A DNA stretch of 64,000 bases from Bacteroidota bacterium (GTDB lineage: Bacteria; Bacteroidota; Bacteroidia; Chitinophagales; BACL12): contig JADKEK010000006.1 in assembly GCA_016718035.1 (NCBI GenBank), positions 186,001 through 250,000 of the forward strand, read 5' to 3'. The first letter of the stretch is position 1. Each line of letters starts with the position of its first letter. The notes beneath the pieces were generated by a model. That model did no database searches. It saw only the letters and a list, made by a program, of their open reading frames with translations, and was not told the origin of the DNA. Positions 27,093 to 37,000 of this stretch are shown piece after piece. Made by a program: the position numbers and the translations under genes.

Positions 27093-28052
27093 ATGAGTAT
27101 CAATATTATTCCCAAATCGTTTCAGCGGAAAATTGGCGTAAAGTATCGCGACTTTATTGCGTTTACGCAACGTACCAGTTTCCCGGGGTTTGATAAGATT
27201 CCCATTTATGATGTGCTTACTTTTTTCAGGCAGGAAATCAAACGCGACCAGTTGCCTGTGAGAGCCTCGGCAATATCCTTCAATTTCTTGTTGGCTGTAT
27301 TCCCATCGATCATCTTTTTATTCACCTTAATCCCTTATATTCCCATTAGCGGATTAGATGTAAGTATTCATAAGTTCTTTAAAGATGTATTACCGGAAAG
27401 TGGGTATGCATTTTTGGAGTCTACAATTAATAGTATTACAACCATTAAACGAAGCGGATTATTATCTATCGGTTTTTTATTGGCGTTTTATTTCTCTACC
27501 AATGGTGTGCGCATGATTTTATTGACGTTTAACAAAAATCATCCGAATTATGCTAAACGCAATTTCTGGAGAAACAGATTTGCTTCATTTCGCCTGACAT
27601 TATATTTATTCGTTTTATTTATAGCTTCTATTATTTTAATTATTACCGGAGATATATTTGTTGAATGGTTTGGCGGCTTAATTAACTGGGAAGATACCAC
27701 AGGGAAAATATTTTTAACGCTGTTTCAATACGTTGTTATTTTGTTATTGTTTTTTCTGGGCATATCATTAATTTATTACTACGGGCCTTCTGTTAAACAC
27801 AGGTGGCGCTTTGTTACGCCTGGCGCAACCTTCGCGACAATTTTTTCTATTCTCACATCATTAGGTTTTGGGTATTTGGCCAATAATTTTATTAGCTATA
27901 ACGAAGTGTATGGTTCCATTGGAACATTGATTGTGTTGATGATTTGGATTAACTTAAATTCATTAGTATTACTTGTAGGTTTTGAGATAAATAACGCTGT
28001 AGACGTAAACAGAATTTTGCGTCAGCGGGCCGATGAGGTTGAAGATAAGTGA
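27093..28052 (+). CDS. YihY/BrkB-family inner-membrane protein
   Basis: 319 residues with about six membrane segments. RASAISFNFLLAVFPSIIFLFTLIP and the last helix pair with GSIGTLIVLMIWINLNSLVLLVGFEINNA are the YihY signature. The family is widespread and its function is not settled; the old RNase BN assignment was withdrawn. No operon partner is visible. Confidence 0.9.
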   Translation: MSINIIPKSFQRKIGVKYRDFIAFTQRTSFPGFDKIPIYDVLTFFRQEIKRDQLPVRASAISFNFLLAVFPSIIFLFTLIPYIPISGLDVSIHKFFKDVLPESGYAFLESTINSITTIKRSGLLSIGFLLAFYFSTNGVRMILLTFNKNHPNYAKRNFWRNRFASFRLTLYLFVLFIASIILIITGDIFVEWFGGLINWEDTTGKIFLTLFQYVVILLLFFLGISLIYYYGPSVKHRWRFVTPGATFATIFSILTSLGFGYLANNFISYNEVYGSIGTLIVLMIWINLNSLVLLVGFEINNAVDVNRILRQRADEVEDK

Positions 28053-28206
28053 TAGTAGTAAAACTTGATTTAACACGCTTAGTTTTCTCAGTATTCCATC
28101 GCGAAGCATATTAAAAAAATTACGTAACCGGTAATTGGCATTATTCGCTTCTAGTTTAGATAATATTTCACCACTATCACTTTCTAGCATATACCTCAAA
28201 AACATT

Positions 28207-28214
28207 TAGATTTG
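28207..28214 (+). promoter_or_regulatory. -7 promoter element of the ArsC-like gene
   Basis: TAGATTTG, an exact TAnnTTTG match, 19 nt before the ATG. Confidence 0.5.
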
Positions 28215-28233
28215 TACGTTTAAATAAAAGGAT

Positions 28234-28593
28234 ATGATATTATATTATCTCGCAACATGTTCTACTTGTGCACGTATTATGAAAGAATTAAAAGTAAATA
28301 AATATAATTTCCAGCTTCAGGATATAAAAACATCACCCATAACTGCAACACAGTTAGATGCCATGAAAAAACTGGCTGGTTCGTATGAGGCATTGTTTAG
28401 TCGCGTGGCATTAAAATACCGTGCTCTTGGGCTGAATGAAATGATACTCACTGAAAAAGACTATAGAAAGTACATCCTCGAAGAGTATACCTTTTTAAAA
28501 CGCCCTGTTTTTATCATTAACAATACCATTTATATCGGTAACTCGCCAAAAAACATCCATGCGGTAGCTGAGGCGTTAAAAGCCCTGAAATAA
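28234..28593 (+). CDS. ArsC/Spx-family thioredoxin-fold protein
   Basis: 119 residues. LATCSTCARIMKEL places a CxxC at the N terminus, and FLKRPVFIINNTIYIG is the usual cis-proline segment of ArsC/Spx proteins. Many Bacteroidota carry this small form, annotated as arsenate reductase; without an ars operon nearby, arsenate as a substrate is unproven. A glutaredoxin-dependent reductase or a Spx-like regulator are the alternatives. Confidence 0.82.
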   Translation: MILYYLATCSTCARIMKELKVNKYNFQLQDIKTSPITATQLDAMKKLAGSYEALFSRVALKYRALGLNEMILTEKDYRKYILEEYTFLKRPVFIINNTIYIGNSPKNIHAVAEALKALK

Positions 28594-28700
28594 ATACAGA
28601 AAACGCGCATTTTTGTGACCAGTGAATTCTTCCGCAATACAAGCCTATTTTGCATTTCTGAAGAAACTTATTATTTTTAACAGGTATAAACTTAATACTC

Positions 28701-30851
28701 ATGTTGAAAATTTTTACTCCTCTACTCATTTCCTCAACTTTGTTAACACACCAACTGGCATTTTCGGCTAGTAATCCTTTGGAATTTCCGGTTTCACCTG
28801 CACTTGCAGCTCCCATGCTGTTGGATGGGGAAGACTGCGACCATGCAGTTACTGTAACGGAAGGTACTTACACGGCGCCGAATCCTGACTACTGGTATGT
28901 ATTTACGGTTGGAGCTACCGGCACCTATGTGTTAAGCTCATGTTTCCCGGATAATACCTGTGATACCCGAATTTATTTGTATAGCTACTGCTTAGGCTTG
29001 ATTCCATCTGAATTGGCTGAAGGTACCCTTAGTTATAATGATGACTATTGTGGAACCAGGTCGCAAATAACGACCTTGCTTACTGAAGGTGATGTCATTT
29101 ATATACGAATTGGTGACGCGGAAACAGCATGTGCTGGACAGGAAATAATTTGGTCATTAACTTATGCAGGTGAACCTGAAGGTTGCACTGATACTTATGC
29201 CTGTAACTGGTCGCCAATTGCAATGATTGATGATGGTTCTTGTATTTATGCTGGAAATCCTGATTGTCCGAGCGGACCGGATTTAGTATTAGATCCAACT
29301 TATTTAGACGGCGGTTTCGGCGGAGGATGGGATGCTGATTTTCAATTGGGAACAATTAATGCAGATGACTGGACCAATGAATGTTATATTAATGAAGGTT
29401 CACTAACAGGTTATGGCATACGTACTGTTGTGAAATTTGGAATTAAAATTGATAACCAGGGTGATGAAGATTACCATATTGGAACTTCGGACGAGAGTCC
29501 ATTTCTTGAATTTGATCCATGTCATGGACATATTCATTATGTAGATTATGGCGAATATTTATTGTATGACTCTGTAGGAAATGAAATTCCTGTTGGTCAT
29601 AAAAATGGATTTGCCGTTATGGATTTATGTGGAATTGGCGGCGGTTATAATGGATATAACATGGGTATTTCTTCAGGCTGTTATGATATTTATGGATTAG
29701 GAACCGGCGGACAATGGATGGATATTACGGATGTTCCTAATGGCACATATACATTTGTGGCAAGAGTAAATTGGGAAAATCACCCGGACATCGATGGTCG
29801 TGTGGAAACCAGTCTTGCTAACAACTGGCGCTCACGTTGTATGAAAATTACTCGTGATGTTGACAGTGTAATTTCAGTTGAAATGATAGACGATTGTGCT
29901 ACGTTTATTGATTGTCTCGGTGAAATTTGGGGACCTTCAAAATTAGAGTGTGAAGGTGTTTGTAACGGCTGGCATCATGTTGGTGATTTAAATGAAGATA
30001 GTACACGTGCATTTGATGACGTGAGTTTATATGTAGATAATATTTTGGATAATACTATTCTTGCAGAAATTTGTAATGATGCCAATAACGATAGTGATAT
30101 TGATGTGGTTGATGCTACATTGGTAATGGGTTGTGCTAATGAATCGCTTGGTTATACGCATGATGTGGAATTGTGTGAATTACCGCAAACCATGTTTAAT
30201 GAAATGGATACCGTTACCTATAGTATTGGCTCAATAAACCCTGCGTTTAGTTATCTGGATATTTATAGTCTTAACCCTACTGCCAGAATTTTATCTGCAC
30301 AGTTTGATATGGAAGGTATTACCATTGATTCAGTTCAAAATCTTTGTCCTGAAACCTTTGGTGCGAATTACCAAATTACACATACTGACGATGAAGTTAT
30401 AGCAATTGGATATAATGAAGTGCCTTATCAAATACATGCTGAAGCAATACCAACATTCCGAATTTTTTATACCACAACGTACCCTGCGGAAATATGTATT
30501 AAACGTTTCACTGCAGCAGTAAATGAAAATTTTGAAGAAGTAAATACCAAATTGGAAGATAATTGTAAGACAGTTGAAGTTGTACTTGGGATACCAACAG
30601 TTACAACTGATATTTTAAAGGTGAAAATTCAACCAAATCCATTCAGCAACACTGCTGTATTCAATTTCGAAAACCCGCTCAATAAGGCGTTTACCCTCGA
30701 ATTGAGTGACTTGAATGGCAATATGATTAGAAGTTATCAGGTTCAGGGCAACAGCGTAACTATTGACCGTGAAGATTTAGCTGCAGGGATGTATATCTAC
30801 CGCCTGACAGGTGGAACAGCTAGCCAAAGCGGCAAATTTGTGATCCAATAA
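28701..30851 (+). CDS. Lysyl-oxidase-domain secreted protein with dockerin-like and T9SS sorting domains
   Basis: 716 residues. Signal peptide (about 1-22), a pre-peptidase-like beta domain (about 40-155), a Cys-rich CTDTYACNW...DDGSC repeat (162-181), then a lysyl oxidase domain (about 190-385). The latter has the copper site HGHIH at 275-279, a GHK lysine at 301 and a Tyr at 331 in GCYDIYG before QWMDITDV, matching the Lys-Tyr pair that forms the lysyl tyrosylquinone cofactor in animal LOX. A dockerin-like EF-hand pair follows (about 427-480: GDLNEDSTRAFDDV and NNDSDIDVVDATLV), then a cohesin-like beta domain (about 500-615), then the T9SS C-terminal domain (IQPNPFSNT to GKFVIQ). Likely substrate: lysine or amine side chains of outer-surface polymers (inference). 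Confidence 0.78.
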   Translation: MLKIFTPLLISSTLLTHQLAFSASNPLEFPVSPALAAPMLLDGEDCDHAVTVTEGTYTAPNPDYWYVFTVGATGTYVLSSCFPDNTCDTRIYLYSYCLGLIPSELAEGTLSYNDDYCGTRSQITTLLTEGDVIYIRIGDAETACAGQEIIWSLTYAGEPEGCTDTYACNWSPIAMIDDGSCIYAGNPDCPSGPDLVLDPTYLDGGFGGGWDADFQLGTINADDWTNECYINEGSLTGYGIRTVVKFGIKIDNQGDEDYHIGTSDESPFLEFDPCHGHIHYVDYGEYLLYDSVGNEIPVGHKNGFAVMDLCGIGGGYNGYNMGISSGCYDIYGLGTGGQWMDITDVPNGTYTFVARVNWENHPDIDGRVETSLANNWRSRCMKITRDVDSVISVEMIDDCATFIDCLGEIWGPSKLECEGVCNGWHHVGDLNEDSTRAFDDVSLYVDNILDNTILAEICNDANNDSDIDVVDATLVMGCANESLGYTHDVELCELPQTMFNEMDTVTYSIGSINPAFSYLDIYSLNPTARILSAQFDMEGITIDSVQNLCPETFGANYQITHTDDEVIAIGYNEVPYQIHAEAIPTFRIFYTTTYPAEICIKRFTAAVNENFEEVNTKLEDNCKTVEVVLGIPTVTTDILKVKIQPNPFSNTAVFNFENPLNKAFTLELSDLNGNMIRSYQVQGNSVTIDREDLAAGMYIYRLTGGTASQSGKFVIQ

Positions 30852-30868
30852 GACATTTTAAAATACCC

Positions 30869-30903
30869 AAAAGCCCCGGCCTATCCAGTCGGGGCTTTTT
30901 TTA
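30869..30903 (+). terminator. Rho-independent terminator after the lysyl-oxidase-like gene
   Basis: AAAAGCCCCG (30869-30878) pairs perfectly with CGGGGCTTTT (30890-30899) around an 11-nt loop and runs into a T tract. Confidence 0.9.
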
Positions 30904-30941
30904 TGCACCACATGGCAACTACTACATGTTAAGAGAAATAG

Positions 30942-30949
30942 TATCTTCG
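30942..30949 (+). promoter_or_regulatory. Candidate -7 element of the glycosyltransferase gene
   Basis: TATCTTCG, 7 of 8 positions of TAnnTTTG, only 4 nt before the ATG, as for tyrS. Confidence 0.4.
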
Positions 30950-30953
30950 CCCC

Positions 30954-32042
30954 ATGCGTATCGGGTTTGATGCCAAAAGAATATTTCAGAATGCGACCGG
31001 ATTGGGTAATTACAGCAGAAGTGTAGTCAAAAACCTTGCTGAAAAGTATCCTGAAAATGAATACGTGTTGTTTACTCCCAATGCCCGTAATGTGTTGCCT
31101 TTTCCTTCAAAAAATGAAAATGTAAAAACGGTTGTTGGCCGCGGCTCGGTTTGGAGAAGTTTTGGTATTCGCCGCGATATCGTGAGAAATAAAATTGATG
31201 TTTATCACGGTTTGAGTAATGAATTACCTTTTAGTATTAATAAAACGGATGCTAAAAGTGTTGTTACCATTCACGATTTGATATTTGAACATTTTCCGCA
31301 TCATTATCCGGGAGTGGACAGAACATTGTATGATGTAAAAAGTAAGTTCGCTGTAAACCACGCAGATATTATTGTTGCCGCAAGCGAAAGTACTAAACGC
31401 GATATTGTTGATTATTATAAAGTTACTCCTGATAAAATACATGTTGTTTATCAAAGTTGTGATGATGTGTTTTTCGATGAACATAATGCTGATTTAAGTA
31501 ATTATCACCTTCCTTCGGAATTTATGTTATACGTTGGTTCGGTAACTGAGCGTAAAAATTTATTAGCAGTTTGTAAAGCATATTTATTAATTCCTGATGC
31601 ACAAAAAATACCATGTGTAATTATTGGAAATGGTAAACGATATGCCGAAGAAGTAAAAACATTTATTGCTGAACATCATTTACAGCACTGGTTTATTTTT
31701 TTAGAAAATATTCCCACTCTGGAATTACCGGCATTTTATCGCAAAGCAAGTTGTTTCATATACCCAAGTTTATACGAAGGTTTTGGTATACCTATACTGG
31801 AAGCAATGGTGTGTAATTGCCCGGTGATAACTTCTGGTGTCTCTAGTTTGCCGGAAGTGGGTGGAGATGCAGCAGCCTACGTGAACCCAGAAAGTCCTGA
31901 AGAAATCGCACAACAAATACTCAATGTATTAACCAATACTGAAATGCGGGCAGCAATGATAAACAGAGGAAAAGCCCGTCTACCAATTTTCGACAAATTT
32001 AGTCTGGCCGAAAAAATGATGGCTTTATATCAATTAAAATAG
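30954..32042 (+). CDS. GT4-family glycosyltransferase
   Basis: 362 residues of GT-B fold. The N-terminal half has ATGLGNYSRSVVKNL and VVTIHDLIFEHFP; the C-terminal half has FMLYVGSVTERKNL and the nucleotide-sugar site YEGFGIPILEAM with the paired glutamates. Retaining transfer from a nucleotide sugar to a glycan or lipid acceptor is likely; donor and acceptor are unknown. It stands alone, not inside a polysaccharide cluster. Confidence 0.88.
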   Translation: MRIGFDAKRIFQNATGLGNYSRSVVKNLAEKYPENEYVLFTPNARNVLPFPSKNENVKTVVGRGSVWRSFGIRRDIVRNKIDVYHGLSNELPFSINKTDAKSVVTIHDLIFEHFPHHYPGVDRTLYDVKSKFAVNHADIIVAASESTKRDIVDYYKVTPDKIHVVYQSCDDVFFDEHNADLSNYHLPSEFMLYVGSVTERKNLLAVCKAYLLIPDAQKIPCVIIGNGKRYAEEVKTFIAEHHLQHWFIFLENIPTLELPAFYRKASCFIYPSLYEGFGIPILEAMVCNCPVITSGVSSLPEVGGDAAAYVNPESPEEIAQQILNVLTNTEMRAAMINRGKARLPIFDKFSLAEKMMALYQLK

Positions 32043-32123
32043 CGTCTTTACATCTGTGCAGGTTGCAGATTGAAGCATATTATCCAATAAAAATTACCAC
32101 CAAATCGTTTTTATTTTCACATT

Positions 32124-32774
32124 ATGAAAACCGCGTTACGCGTTATAGGAGTAATTGTTTTGTGTGTACTTGCCCTCGGGGTATTTATTGCTATTCGTTT
32201 TCCGTTTCTCACTCCCTGGTATCACAAAAAATATAATGCCGCAGCCTATGATGAGGAAGTGGTAAGGCTTGCAACCATAAGTGAGACCGATACGGAAACA
32301 TGTATTATGTCGCGATTTGAAGCATTGTATCCATATTGGTTAGGAACAAGATGGAATTTTAACGGCATAACCGAAACACCGGGTGAAGGTTCAATTGCCT
32401 GCGGATACTTTGTCACTACGATGGTACGCGATATGCATTTCGATATTCCACGAATAAAACTTGCGCAATGTGCATCTGAAGAAATGATTATTTCGCTGGT
32501 TGATAAAACAAAAATCAAACGATATAACGGCAACGAAAATGAATTGATGCTCAAATACATTGAAGAGAAGGGGAGGAATTTGTATATAATTGGACTGGAC
32601 AACCACACCGGTTTTGTTTTACACGATGGTAATGATATTTGGTTTATCCATAGCAGTGGAACATTCCCTTTCTGCGTTGTGAAAGATAAAATAGCTAATG
32701 CTGAGGTTCTTTTGGATTCTAAGTATAAAGTACTCGGCAACCTAAGCGAAAGTGGTTTAATTTGGCAATATTAA
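32124..32774 (+). CDS. Membrane-anchored NlpC/P60-like putative cysteine hydrolase
   Basis: 216 residues, not recognised as a named family. One N-terminal membrane helix (about 7-26) is followed by LGTRWNFNGI and EGSIACGYFVTTMVRDM, which resemble the GxPYxWGG...CSGFV entry of NlpC/P60 or related papain-like hydrolases. Candidate catalytic residues are Cys93, His161 in DNHTGFVLHDG and His176 in FIHSSG. If correct it would cleave a peptide or amide bond outside the cytoplasm. The convergent CBS gene follows 76 bp later. A long minus-strand ORF inside it (32246-32740) is a shadow. Confidence 0.5.
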   Translation: MKTALRVIGVIVLCVLALGVFIAIRFPFLTPWYHKKYNAAAYDEEVVRLATISETDTETCIMSRFEALYPYWLGTRWNFNGITETPGEGSIACGYFVTTMVRDMHFDIPRIKLAQCASEEMIISLVDKTKIKRYNGNENELMLKYIEEKGRNLYIIGLDNHTGFVLHDGNDIWFIHSSGTFPFCVVKDKIANAEVLLDSKYKVLGNLSESGLIWQY

Positions 32775-32850
32775 AAAAACGGCATATTGCATTCTTTACA
32801 AAAAGCTAAGCATTAACCGTGTTTTTTACAAATACCAAACACCTTTTTAC

Positions 32851-33279
32851 TTACTGGTTAATATAGTTTTCCATTTGTTGTAAGGCGAATGCTTGTTCTT
32901 CGATTACATACTTAACAACATCACCAATAGAGATGATGCCCAATACTTTACCATCATCAACAACCGGTAAATAACGAATTGAATTCGCCGTCATTAAAGT
33001 CATACAATCTTTAATTGAAGCAGACGATGAAACTGTTTCTGCGTCATTGTCAATAATTTCTTTTACAGCAGTTTCGCGTGAATTTCTATCCTGTAAAACA
33101 ACTTTTCTTGCATAATCTCTTTCGGTGAATACGCCACAAAACTTGTCTCCGTCTTTTACAATTAGGGCTCCGATATTATGCGCAGCGAGTGTCTCAATTG
33201 CATGGTATACCGATGTTTCAGGGGTAATAGTAAACAATGGTTTTCCTTTCTTATCAAGGATTTTATGCACTGCAGACAT
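32851..33279 (-). CDS. Two-CBS-domain protein
   Basis: The start is placed at the ATG at 33279, giving 142 residues; the open frame runs on to 33486 but that part overlaps the tRNA gene. Two CBS motifs fill the protein: about 12-65 (TSVYHAIETLAAHNIGALIVKDGDKFCGVFTERDYARKVV) and 78-130 (SIKDCMTLMTANSIRYLPVVDDGKVLGIISIGDVV). CBS pairs bind adenosine nucleotides such as AMP or NAD. No enzyme domain is attached, so the partner is unknown. Confidence 0.9.
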   Translation of the reverse strand: MSAVHKILDKKGKPLFTITPETSVYHAIETLAAHNIGALIVKDGDKFCGVFTERDYARKVVLQDRNSRETAVKEIIDNDAETVSSSASIKDCMTLMTANSIRYLPVVDDGKVLGIISIGDVVKYVIEEQAFALQQMENYINQ

Positions 33280-33365
33280 ACAATAAAATTTAGGGTTAAA
33301 TGAACAGTTGGTGTAACAAGATACGATATTTTTTAAGATTATTTTAAAACGTGATTTTGAAATGT

Positions 33366-33373
33366 TACCTTTG
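33366..33373 (+). promoter_or_regulatory. -7 promoter element of the tRNA-Ser gene
   Basis: TACCTTTG, an exact TAnnTTTG match ending 5 nt before the mature 5' end of the tRNA. Confidence 0.65.
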
Positions 33374-33378
33374 CCCTC

Positions 33379-33466
<88 letters not shown>

Positions 33467-33471
33467 GATAG

Positions 33472-33500
33472 AAAAAAACCACCCATTGGGTGGTTTTTTT
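33472..33500 (+). terminator. Terminator of the tRNA-Ser gene
   Basis: CCACCC ATT GGGTGG stem-loop (33479-33493) flanked by seven A and seven T, which can extend the stem or serve as the T tract. Confidence 0.85.
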
Positions 33501-33523
33501 ATTTATATAAATTTCAATATATA

Positions 33524-33601
33524 GTGCGAGCATCCGAGGGTTCCCTGCCCGAATGTCCAAAACGGTCAGGCGGGGAATCCCTCTCTCTCCGCCAGATATA
33601 A
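33524..33601 (+). repeat. Degenerate copy of the tRNA-Ser 3' half with expanded hairpin (copy 2)
   Basis: Repeats the tRNA segment 33427-33470: GTGCGAGCATCCGAGGGTT at the start and AATCCCTCTCTCTCCGCCAG at the end, almost base for base. Between them, where the tRNA T loop would be, about 33 bases (33543-33575) are inserted. They fold into a long hairpin (CCCTGCCCGA against TCAGGCGGGG with TCCAAAACGG at the apex). A second, shortened copy of the terminator (AACCACCCATTGGTTTTT) follows. Confidence 0.85.
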
Positions 33602-33631
33602 AAAAAACCACCCATTGGTTTTTGTTGATAT

Positions 33632-33675
33632 AGCCATCCGAGGGTTCCTATCCAAAACGGTATGGGATCCCCTCA
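33632..33675 (+). repeat. Second degenerate copy with hairpin (copy 3)
   Basis: GCCATCCGAGGGTTCC repeats the start of copy 2, TCCAAAACGG repeats its hairpin apex, and GGATCCCCTC closes the stem. The CCGCCA end is lost. The arms differ from those of copy 2 but still pair, which points to selection for, or recent origin of, the hairpin. Confidence 0.75.
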
Positions 33676-33681
33676 AGTAGT

Positions 33682-33702
33682 AAACCACCCTTCGGGGTTT
33701 TT
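33682..33702 (+). terminator. Third terminator-like hairpin
   Basis: AAACCACC CTTC GGGGTTT with one bulged base, running into TTA; it looks like a diverged relative of the terminator after the tRNA. Confidence 0.5.
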
Positions 33703-34012
33703 ATTTCATGCCATCTATACGCACCCTAATAACCCAAAGGTTCAATCTTAGATTACCGTTCCCAATCGAATAACAAATCACAAAGAGGGCATTCATTTAT
33801 ATGCAACCGCCAACAAGTCCCACCCATTCGGCTATTCCCATATCCAATACACCGAAATCCGCGCCGGTCTGCCGCCAGGTAGGTTCTAAACTTCTATTTC
33901 CCTCACATCTACCACGCTTTCAATTAAAATCCGTTAAATCCACCTTATCCGCATGCCAAATTTTTGTAATCCGATTGCCTTTCGGTTACTTAGTGCCACC
34001 AATCCATATATT
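33703..34012. other. 310-bp gap between the tRNA repeats and the VPS10-type gene
   Basis: No gene is supported. A 71-residue frame at 33801-34016 has unusual proline- and serine-rich composition and no start context, so it is left out. A short GC-rich palindromic stretch around 33864-33887 is the only other structure seen. Confidence 0.5.
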
Positions 34013-37000
34013 ATGAAGAAATTATTATTCGCCATTGCAATCTGTTTGTCCATTTCAACCCAGGCTCAAAAGGCTGCAAAACCAGCAGTAGCTGCGTTAC
34101 CCTTTGATACTAGCATAACCGCTGAACTCAAATTCAGAAACATCGGCCCATGGCGTGGAGGAAGAAGCACAGCTGTTGTTGGCGATTTACAAAATGACCA
34201 ATTGTTTTATTTCGGGTCTACCGGCGGTGGAGTTTGGAAAACAAATGACGGTGGCTCCAACTGGAAAAATATTTCCGATGGTTATTTTGGTGGCTCGGTT
34301 GGAAGTATAGCGGTTAGCAAGTCAGACCCTTCCATAATTTATGCCGGGATGGGAGAAAACACCATGCGTGGCAATGTGAGTGAAGGATTTGGTATGTGGA
34401 AGAGCGAAAATGGCGGTCGCTCGTGGAAAAATGTTGGACTTAATGATACACGACATATCATGCGGATTGTTATTCATCCTAAAGATGAAAATGTTATTTA
34501 CGTTGCAGCCCTTGGCCATTTATTCGGACCTAATGCTGAGCGTGGGGTATTTCGTTCAAAAAACGGGGGGCAATCATGGGAGAAAATTTTATATGTAAAT
34601 GATCAGGTGGGGGCTTGCGATTTAGTGATTGACCCTACTGACCCTAATATTTTATTGGCGACATTTTGGAATGTAAAGCGCACACCTTTTTCATTAGAAA
34701 GTGGTGGTCCCGGTTCGGGCATTTATAAAACAATTGATGGTGGCAATAATTGGACGAATATTACCAAAAACAAAGGGCTGCCGCAAGATACTTTAGGTAT
34801 AATTGGAATTACGATTTCGGCAAGTAATCCGGAAATATATTATGCTATAATTGGATCTAAAACAGGAGGAATATTTAAAAGTATAGATGCAGGAAAAACC
34901 TGGACAAAAACTTCTGACGACAGCAATCAACGTCAGCGAGCCTGGTATTTCTCAAAAATATTTTGCGACCCGAAAAATGAAAATGTTGTTTATGTGCTGA
35001 ATGTAGAATTTTGGAAAAGTACTGATGGAGCTAAAACATTTAAATCGATTAGTACACCTCATGGTGATCATCATGATTTATGGATAGACCCCAATAATCC
35101 GCAACGTATGATTATTGGTGATGATGGCGGCGCACAAACATCTTTCGACGGTGGATATAATTGGAGCACTTATCACAATCAGCCCACTGCACAAATTTAT
35201 CGTGTAAGTACTGACAATGCAGTGCCGTATCGGATTTATGGAGCGCAGCAGGATAATACTTCTTTACGTATTCGCCACCGAAGCAGAGGCGGACAAATTG
35301 ATGATAACGATTGGGAACCAACTGCAGGTTTTGAAAGCGGATTTATAGTAGCCAGTCCTATCAATAGTGAAATTGTTTATGGCGGAAATTATTCCGGATT
35401 TATTGGTTGTATAAATCATAAAACCGGCGATGCTCGTAATATTACCGTTTGGCCAAACGACCCGATAGGACAGGGGGCAGGCACACAAGCATATCGTTTT
35501 CAATGGAATTTTCCATTGTTTTTTTCACCGCATAACCCTAGGCGATTATATGCTGCCGGTAATGTATTGTTTTATACAGAAGATGAAGGCACAACTTGGG
35601 TAGCCATGTCGCCGGATTTAACAACTAATGATAAATCAAAACAACAACCAAGTGGTGGGATAATTACAAAAGATAATACCGGTGTGGAAGTGTATTGCAC
35701 CATTTTCGCAGCAGCGGAATCGGATATAGAAAAGGGATTAATTTATACAGGAAGCGACGATGGATTATTGTATGTAACCAAAGACGATGGTAAAAATTGG
35801 GAGAATATTACACCGGCGAATATGCCAAAAGATATGATGATAAATTGTATCGAAATTGACCCATTTGAAACCGGTAAAATGTATTTTGCAGGAACCAGAT
35901 ATAAGTCTGATGATTTTGCACCTTATGTTTATATAACTAGCGATTATGGTAAAACATGGACAAAAATTACCAATGGGATAAATAATTTACATTTCACACG
36001 TGCAGTTCGTGCCGATAAAAAACGCAAGGGATTATTATTTTGCGGAACAGAATACGGTTTGTATGTATCCTATAATTATGGTGCAAATTGGTCGCCGTTT
36101 CAATTGAATTTACCAATTGTCCCAATAACGGATATGACGTTTAAAAACAATGATTTAATTATCGCAACACAAGGTCGTGGGTTTTGGATTTTTGATGATG
36201 TTGCTATTCTTCAACAAATGGAAAGCAATTGGAGTGCTAAGGGTTTTCAGGTGTTGCCTATGCGCGATGTACCACGTATTGATGGATATCAGATAGAAAA
36301 TCCTGTTAATGCCGGTAAAAATCCGTTGCCTGGTGCGGTAGTTAATTATTACATTCCCTATTTAAAAAACAAGGCAGGAAATGATTCTATTCCAGATATA
36401 GATATTAATATTTATGATGACGAAGGCAAAAAAGTAAATACTTATTCCACTAAAGCAACAGAAGCAGCATATAAAATAAATAATGTAAAACATGGATTAA
36501 ATGCATTTTCATGGAATTTTCAATATAGTGGTGGTGTAAATATAGATGGCATGTTTTTGTGGAATGGAACTCCCGGCGGACCGCTAGCTGCACCCGGTAA
36601 TTATGCATTTGTTGTAAAAATGGGAAATGACAGTATTCGTCAGGATTGTTTTATTTTACCTGACCAAAATTCTCAGGCATCAATGGATGATTATCGTTTA
36701 CAACACCGATTTTTAATTGAAGTAAGAGATAAATTTAATGATACGCAAAATGCAATTAAAGATATATGGGCATTGCAAGCTCAAATGGATGCTTATGTAA
36801 ATAAATTAGGAGAATCAGCTCCGCAGCAACTGAAGGATTCTGTAACAGCAATAAAAGATGATTTGTCGGCTATTGTGGATGTATTATATGAAAAGCGCAA
36901 TAAAAGTGTTCAGGATATGCTGAATTATGGTGTTAAATTAAATGATAAACTGGCCGGTGTTTACAATGCAGCTTCATATGGTAATTTTAAACCATCAGCC

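Noticed and set aside
27969..28205. 78-residue minus-strand ORF after yihY
   Set aside because: Largely antisense to yihY and intergenic DNA; no recognisable domain.
32246..32740. 164-residue minus-strand ORF inside the NlpC-like gene
   Set aside because: Serine-rich shadow frame; the plus-strand protein has a membrane anchor and plausible active-site residues.
33801..34016. 71-residue ORF before the VPS10-type gene
   Set aside because: Odd composition, overlaps the signal-peptide start of the next gene, and has no supporting context.
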